NCBI GenBank assembly: GCA_947177325.1
Contig: CAMWUH010000017.1
Span: 1 to 16,782, forward strand
DNA: 16,782 bases
Direction of reading: 5' to 3'
DNA from: an uncultured Bacteroidales bacterium
GTDB lineage: Bacteria > Bacteroidota > Bacteroidia > Bacteroidales > Muribaculaceae
Shown: positions 12,756-16,782 of the stretch, in pieces
How positions within the stretch are numbered: the first letter of the stretch is position 1
How the letters are laid out: each line of letters opens with the position of its first letter
The notes under the pieces: model-generated
What the model was told of the DNA's origin: nothing
The model's input: only the letters and a program-made list of their open reading frames with translations
Databases searched by the model: none
Made by a program: the position numbers and the translations under genes

Positions 12756-15563
12756 TTAGAGGGTGCGGTTGACTTCCACTTCGATGAAGCCTTCGATGAA
12801 GTCGCCCACTTTGAGGTCGTTGTAGCCTTGGATAGAGATACCGCAGTCGTAGCCCGAAACAACCTCCTTGACATCGTCTTTGAAGCGCTTGAGCGAGCCG
12901 AGTTCGCCTGTATAGCGCACGATACCGTCGCGAATCAGGCGCACTTTGCAGCCACGCTTGATGCGGCCTTCTCTGACCATAGCGCCGGCGATGGTGCCGA
13001 CCTTGGAGATATGGAATGTTTCGAGAACTTCGGCGGTGCCGGTAATCTCCTCTTTGATTTCGGGGGCAAGCATGCCTGACATAGCGTCTTTAACCTCCTC
13101 GATAGCTTGATAGATAACCGAGTAAAGACGGATTTCAACGCCATCACGCTCGGCGGCACGACGGGCGGCCTGAGAGGGGCGAACCTGGAAGCCGATGATG
13201 ATTGCATCAGAGGCGGCAGCCAGAGTAACGTCGCTTTCAGAGATTTCACCGACGGCTTTGTGGAGCACGTTGACTTGAATTTCCTCGGTAGAGAGCTTGA
13301 TGAGCGAGTCAGAAAGGGCTTCGATAGAGCCGTCAACGTCACCTTTGACAATGATGTTGAGCTCCTGGAAGTTGCCGATAGCGCGGCGGCGACCGATATC
13401 TTCGAGGGTAAGGATTTTCTTGGTGCGCAGACCGAGTTCGCGCTGCAGCTGGGTGCGTTTTGTAGCGATTTCGCGGGCTTCCTGCTCGGTGTCCATTACA
13501 TTGAATGTGTCGCCGGCAGTGGGGGCACCGTTCAGACCGAGAATAAGAGCGGGCTCGGCGGGGCCGGCCTTTTCGATGCGCTGGTTACGCTCGTTGAACA
13601 TTGCTTTGACCTTGCCGAAGTGTGTGCCTGCCAAGATAACATCGCCCACTTTCAGGGTGCCGTTCTGCACGAGCACGGTGGCTACGTAGCCGCGGCCTTT
13701 GTCGAGCGACGACTCGATGATTGAGCCGGTAGCGTTGCGATTGGGGTTGGCGCGGAGCTCGAGCATTTCAGCTTCGAGGAGCACCTTTTCCATTAATTCT
13801 TCAACGCCGATACCTTTCTTGGCGGAGATGTCTTGAGATTGATATTTACCACCCCACTCTTCAACGAGGTAGTTCATGGCAGCGAGTTCCTCCTTGATTT
13901 TGTCGGGGTTGGCAGCAGGCTTGTCTATTTTGTTGATAGCAAACACGATAGGTACACCGGCAGCGGAGGCGTGGTTGATGGCCTCAACAGTCTGGGGCAT
14001 TACGCTGTCGTCGGCAGCCACAATGATGATACACAAGTCGGTTACCTTTGCACCGCGGGCACGCATGGCAGTAAATGCTTCGTGGCCGGGGGTGTCGAGG
14101 AAAGTGATGTGGCGTCCATCGGCGAGCTTCACGTTGTAGGCGCCGATGTGCTGTGTGATGCCACCGGCCTCGCCGGCGATAACGTTGGCCGAGCGGATAT
14201 AGTCCAACAGTGAGGTTTTACCATGGTCAACGTGGCCCATTACGGTTACGATTGGCGGACGGTCAACCAATTCGTCTTCGGTGTCTTCAACCTGCTGTAT
14301 GGCTTCTGACACTTCGGCTGATACATATTCGGTTGTGAAGCCGAATTCTTCGGCCACGATGTTGATGGTTTCGGCGTCGAGACGCTGGTTGATTGACACC
14401 ATAACGCCGAGGTTCATGCAGGTTGCGATAACCTGAGTGGGAGCCACGTTCATCATCGAAGCGAGGTCGCTTACGGTAACGAACTCGGTCAGTTTGAGGG
14501 TGCGGCTTTCAGCATCGGCCATTTCAGCGGCTTCGCGCTCGCGGTTAGCGTTGGCCTCGCGTTTTTCTTTACGCCATTTGGCGGCTTTTTTCTGGCCTTT
14601 ATCTTTAGAAGTGAGGCGAGCGAGAGTTTCTTTAACTTGTTTTTGAACGTCTTCGTCGCTTACTTCGAGATGTTGAGGAGCGGCGTTGCGCTGGCCTTTG
14701 CCCTGTTTAGGCGCATTTTTGTCGCGACGGCCGCCACCGTTATTGCCATTGTTCTTGTTGTTTTCAACTTGAGCGGCAACCTGAGGATTGTCGATGTCGA
14801 TTTTTTCTTTACCGATGCGACGTCGTTTTTTGCGCTCGCCATTGCCGCCTTGTTTGTCCTGGGCTTGCTGATTTTTGCCGTTGCCACCTTGACGACGCTC
14901 TTCCTTGCCCTTTTTGCGGGGACGTGTAGAGGTGTTGAGGGCATCGAGGTCGATTTTACCAACGATTTTCAGCCCTGCGGCAGCATCTTCTTTGGGCTCT
15001 TCAATGGGAGCGGTTTTCGCGGGAGCTTCGGTTGCTGCGGCCGGAGCTTCGGGAGCTTTGGGCGCTTCATGTTTTGGAGCGGGAGTTTCAACGGTCGGCT
15101 CGGCTTTGGGCTCGGCAGCGGGCTTTGAAGCGGGTGCTTGAGGCGCTTTTGGGGCCTCTGCTGCTGGCTCGGGCTTGGGAGCGGGAGTTTCAGCTTTCGG
15201 GGCCGGAGTTGTGGCTGATGACAGAGGCTTCACCACGGGGTTGCCCTTGGCGTCGAGTTCCAGTTTGCCGAGAATGTTGGGGTGAGCTGCGGGTTTTCGT
15301 TCAACAGGCTTTGGAGCGGGCGCAGCGGGTTGGGGAGCAGGTTTTTCCTTTTCCTTGTTGCGTCCTGACGACAGGAGGTCGCTTTTGTTTTTCTCTTTGC
15401 GGTCGCTTTCAAACTCGGTTTTGAGAATTTCAACTATGTTCTCTTCAATGCGTGTGTTGGGGTTATCGTCAACTTCGATATTTTTCTTGCGCAGGAACTC
15501 AACGGCTGTTGACAGCGAAATGTTGAGGTCTTTGGCTACGGTGCTTATTTTTATTCTCGGCAT
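12756..15563 (-). CDS. infB: Translation initiation factor IF-2
   Basis: A 935-residue GTPase that brings initiator tRNA to the 30S subunit and promotes subunit joining. Residues 1-50 form the first IF2_N domain. About 60-340 are low-complexity, first P/A/E/K-rich and then K/R/G/N-rich, typical of long Bacteroidota IF2. A second IF2_N domain lies near 355-410. The G domain has GHVDHGKT (443-450), GGITQHIG (467-474), DTPGHE (490-495) and NKID (544-547). Domains II, III and the fMet-tRNA-binding domain IV complete the protein. The ATG at 15563 gives the standard MPRIKISTVAKDLN start. It follows nusA by 166 bases and precedes folK by 18. Confidence 0.98.
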   Translation of the reverse strand: MPRIKISTVAKDLNISLSTAVEFLRKKNIEVDDNPNTRIEENIVEILKTEFESDRKEKNKSDLLSSGRNKEKEKPAPQPAAPAPKPVERKPAAHPNILGKLELDAKGNPVVKPLSSATTPAPKAETPAPKPEPAAEAPKAPQAPASKPAAEPKAEPTVETPAPKHEAPKAPEAPAAATEAPAKTAPIEEPKEDAAAGLKIVGKIDLDALNTSTRPRKKGKEERRQGGNGKNQQAQDKQGGNGERKKRRRIGKEKIDIDNPQVAAQVENNKNNGNNGGGRRDKNAPKQGKGQRNAAPQHLEVSDEDVQKQVKETLARLTSKDKGQKKAAKWRKEKREANANREREAAEMADAESRTLKLTEFVTVSDLASMMNVAPTQVIATCMNLGVMVSINQRLDAETINIVAEEFGFTTEYVSAEVSEAIQQVEDTEDELVDRPPIVTVMGHVDHGKTSLLDYIRSANVIAGEAGGITQHIGAYNVKLADGRHITFLDTPGHEAFTAMRARGAKVTDLCIIIVAADDSVMPQTVEAINHASAAGVPIVFAINKIDKPAANPDKIKEELAAMNYLVEEWGGKYQSQDISAKKGIGVEELMEKVLLEAEMLELRANPNRNATGSIIESSLDKGRGYVATVLVQNGTLKVGDVILAGTHFGKVKAMFNERNQRIEKAGPAEPALILGLNGAPTAGDTFNVMDTEQEAREIATKRTQLQRELGLRTKKILTLEDIGRRRAIGNFQELNIIVKGDVDGSIEALSDSLIKLSTEEIQVNVLHKAVGEISESDVTLAAASDAIIIGFQVRPSQAARRAAERDGVEIRLYSVIYQAIEEVKDAMSGMLAPEIKEEITGTAEVLETFHISKVGTIAGAMVREGRIKRGCKVRLIRDGIVRYTGELGSLKRFKDDVKEVVSGYDCGISIQGYNDLKVGDFIEGFIEVEVNRTL

Positions 15564-15729
15564 GAAGTTATTGATTTTTAGTTAATAAAATGGATTTGAT
15601 GCCGGGCAACGCTTATCGGGCCGGGAGGCCCGGGGTTGGCTCGGCTGCTTGAGTTGTCAGCTGACCGCCGGAGTTGTGGGTCGGCGATGCCGTATGAGTC
15701 CACGGGCTGATTGAGCCCGGGCGGGTCGA
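15564..15729 (-). promoter_or_regulatory. infB leader rich in inverted repeats
   Basis: The 166 bases between nusA and infB contain three perfect inverted repeats: CGGGCT-GATTG-AGCCCG (15703-15719, just after the nusA stop), GTCAGCTGAC (15656-15665) and CGGGCC-GGGA-GGCCCG (15617-15632). An AT-rich stretch follows, at 15564-15600, directly before the infB ATG. None has the T-run of an intrinsic terminator on the minus strand. They may stabilise or process the mRNA. I see no TAnnTTTG motif. The gap is larger than those between the other genes of this run. Confidence 0.4.
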
Positions 15730-16782
15730 TTAGTCCTCAAATTCCTTTTTGAGGATTTCGATGACGTGGTCAACGGTCGACTCTTCGAGGTCAGCTTTCT
15801 CAATGAGGGTTTCGCGCGGAGTGTTAAGCACTGATTTGGCGGTTACGCAGCCCATATCTTTGAGGGCGTCGATAACCCAGGTGTCGATTTCGTCTTTAAA
15901 TTCGTCAAGATAAATATCTTCTTCAAAGGCTTCTTCACTGTCGCGATACACATCGATGACATAGCCGGTCAGTTTGGAGGCGAGCTTGATGTTGAGGCCG
16001 CCTTTACCGATGGCCAGTGACACCTCTTCGGGGCGGAGGAACACCTCGGCTTTTTTGTTTTCTTCATCGAGCACTATTGAGGAAATCTTAGCGGGTGAGA
16101 GTGCGCGCTGAATAAACAGAGTGGGGTTGGAAGTGTAGTTTATGACATCGATGTTTTCGTTGCGGAGCTCGCGCACGATGCCGTGGATGCGGGAGCCTTT
16201 GACACCAACGCAAGCGCCCACGGGGTCGATGCGGTCGTCGTAGCTTTCAACGGCGATTTTGGCGCGTTCGCCCGGGATGCGGGCCACGGCGCGGATGTTG
16301 ATCAAGCCGTCGTGGATTTCAGGCACTTCGAGCTCAAACAAGCGACGAAGGAAATTTTCGTTGGTGCGCGAAACGGTGATTTTGGGGTTATTGTTTTTAT
16401 TGTCAACGTTGGCGATAACGGCGCGAATGTTTTCGCCTTTGCGGAAGAAATCGCCGGGAATTGATTCGCTCTTGGGAAGGAGCAGTTCGTTTTTCTCTTC
16501 GTCGAGCAGAAGTGTTTCGCGCGACCATGTCTGGTAAACTTCGCCGGTAACGAGCTCGCCTTCAAGTTCCTTAAACTTGTTGTAGACAGCTTCTTTCTGC
16601 AGGTCAAGAATTTTTGACTGGAGAGTCTGGCGGAGGTTAAGAATGGCGCGGCGACCGAAGTCGGCAAAAAAGATTTCTTTGGTGTGTTCTTCTCCGATTT
16701 CCACTTCGGGGTCGTTGTCGGCACGGGCGTCGGTCAATGAGATTTCCAAGTTGGGGTCTTTGACTTCGCCATCGGCCACTAC
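15730..16782 (-). CDS. nusA: Transcription termination/antitermination factor NusA (5' end outside window)
   Basis: The C-terminal ~350 residues of NusA, a cytoplasmic RNA-polymerase-binding factor for pausing, termination and antitermination. The frame is open to the window edge, and the first visible residues VVADGEVKDPNLEISL correspond to the late N-terminal domain of Bacteroidota NusA, so roughly 70 residues are missing upstream. The GTG at 16777 is an internal Val. The S1 domain follows (EVYQTWSRETLLLDEEKNELLLP region), then the KH domains with IPGERAKIAVESYDDRIDPVGACVG, GSRIHGIVRELRNENIDV and AIGKGGLNIKLAS. An acidic C-terminus ends LKKEFED. The nusA-infB order is standard, usually with rimP before nusA. 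Confidence 0.96.
   Translation of the reverse strand, partial: VVADGEVKDPNLEISLTDARADNDPEVEIGEEHTKEIFFADFGRRAILNLRQTLQSKILDLQKEAVYNKFKELEGELVTGEVYQTWSRETLLLDEEKNELLLPKSESIPGDFFRKGENIRAVIANVDNKNNNPKITVSRTNENFLRRLFELEVPEIHDGLINIRAVARIPGERAKIAVESYDDRIDPVGACVGVKGSRIHGIVRELRNENIDVINYTSNPTLFIQRALSPAKISSIVLDEENKKAEVFLRPEEVSLAIGKGGLNIKLASKLTGYVIDVYRDSEEAFEEDIYLDEFKDEIDTWVIDALKDMGCVTAKSVLNTPRETLIEKADLEESTVDHVIEILKKEFED

Noticed and set aside
13107..13724. Plus-strand open frame of 205 codons
   Set aside because: It is antisense to the conserved C-terminal half of infB.
14637..15128. Phe/Gly-rich plus-strand frame opposite the IF2 N-terminus
   Set aside because: It is the complement of the P/A/E/K-rich low-complexity region of infB, so its repeats are a codon artefact.

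Overview
The window looks like chromosomal DNA of a gut Bacteroidales, plausibly a Muribaculaceae-type species. This is inferred from protein character, not from a database search. The evidence is adjacent porU and porV genes of the type IX secretion system (T9SS), a Bacteroidota-type NusA and a long P/A/E/K-rich IF2, promoter motifs of the form TAnnTTTG, and starts without strong Shine-Dalgarno sequences. Most of the window is GC-rich. Bases 56 to about 1389 are clearly AT-rich.

Layout. (1) Bases 1-1444: an AT-rich island lies between two exact copies of a 55-bp sequence, which is the 3' end of a glycosyltransferase gene. The island holds a probable lipoprotein gene broken by two frameshifts and a small three-helix membrane protein. 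(2) Bases 1392-7706, minus strand: a compact run reading porU, porV, ispF and a GtrB/DPM1-like glycosyltransferase. PorU and PorV process and anchor T9SS cargo at the cell surface. IspF makes an isoprenoid precursor, and the glycosyltransferase probably acts on polyprenyl-phosphate. (3) Bases 7901-9102, minus strand: the NADH-sensing repressor rex, overlapping a fumarylacetoacetate-hydrolase-like gene whose metal-binding residues are gone. (4) Bases 9287-11485, plus strand: a MalY/PatB C-S lyase and an L,D-transpeptidase lipoprotein. They diverge from rex across an intergenic region with back-to-back promoter motifs. (5) Bases 11526-16782, minus strand: nusA (5' end outside the window), infB, folK and a zinc-site-free Sir2 deacylase, probably one transcript, converging on the L,D-transpeptidase gene.

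No rRNA, tRNA, CRISPR array, transposase or integrase was found. The points most worth following are the 55-bp duplication around the AT-rich island, the metal-site-dead FAH paralogue coupled to Rex, a palindrome over the folK start codon, and a shared GACCCGGYTCCC element that begins in the stop codon of two genes. A caution: the left 55-bp copy starts at base 1 of the window and 55 is a common assembly k-mer size, so the island's left junction may be an assembly-graph artefact.
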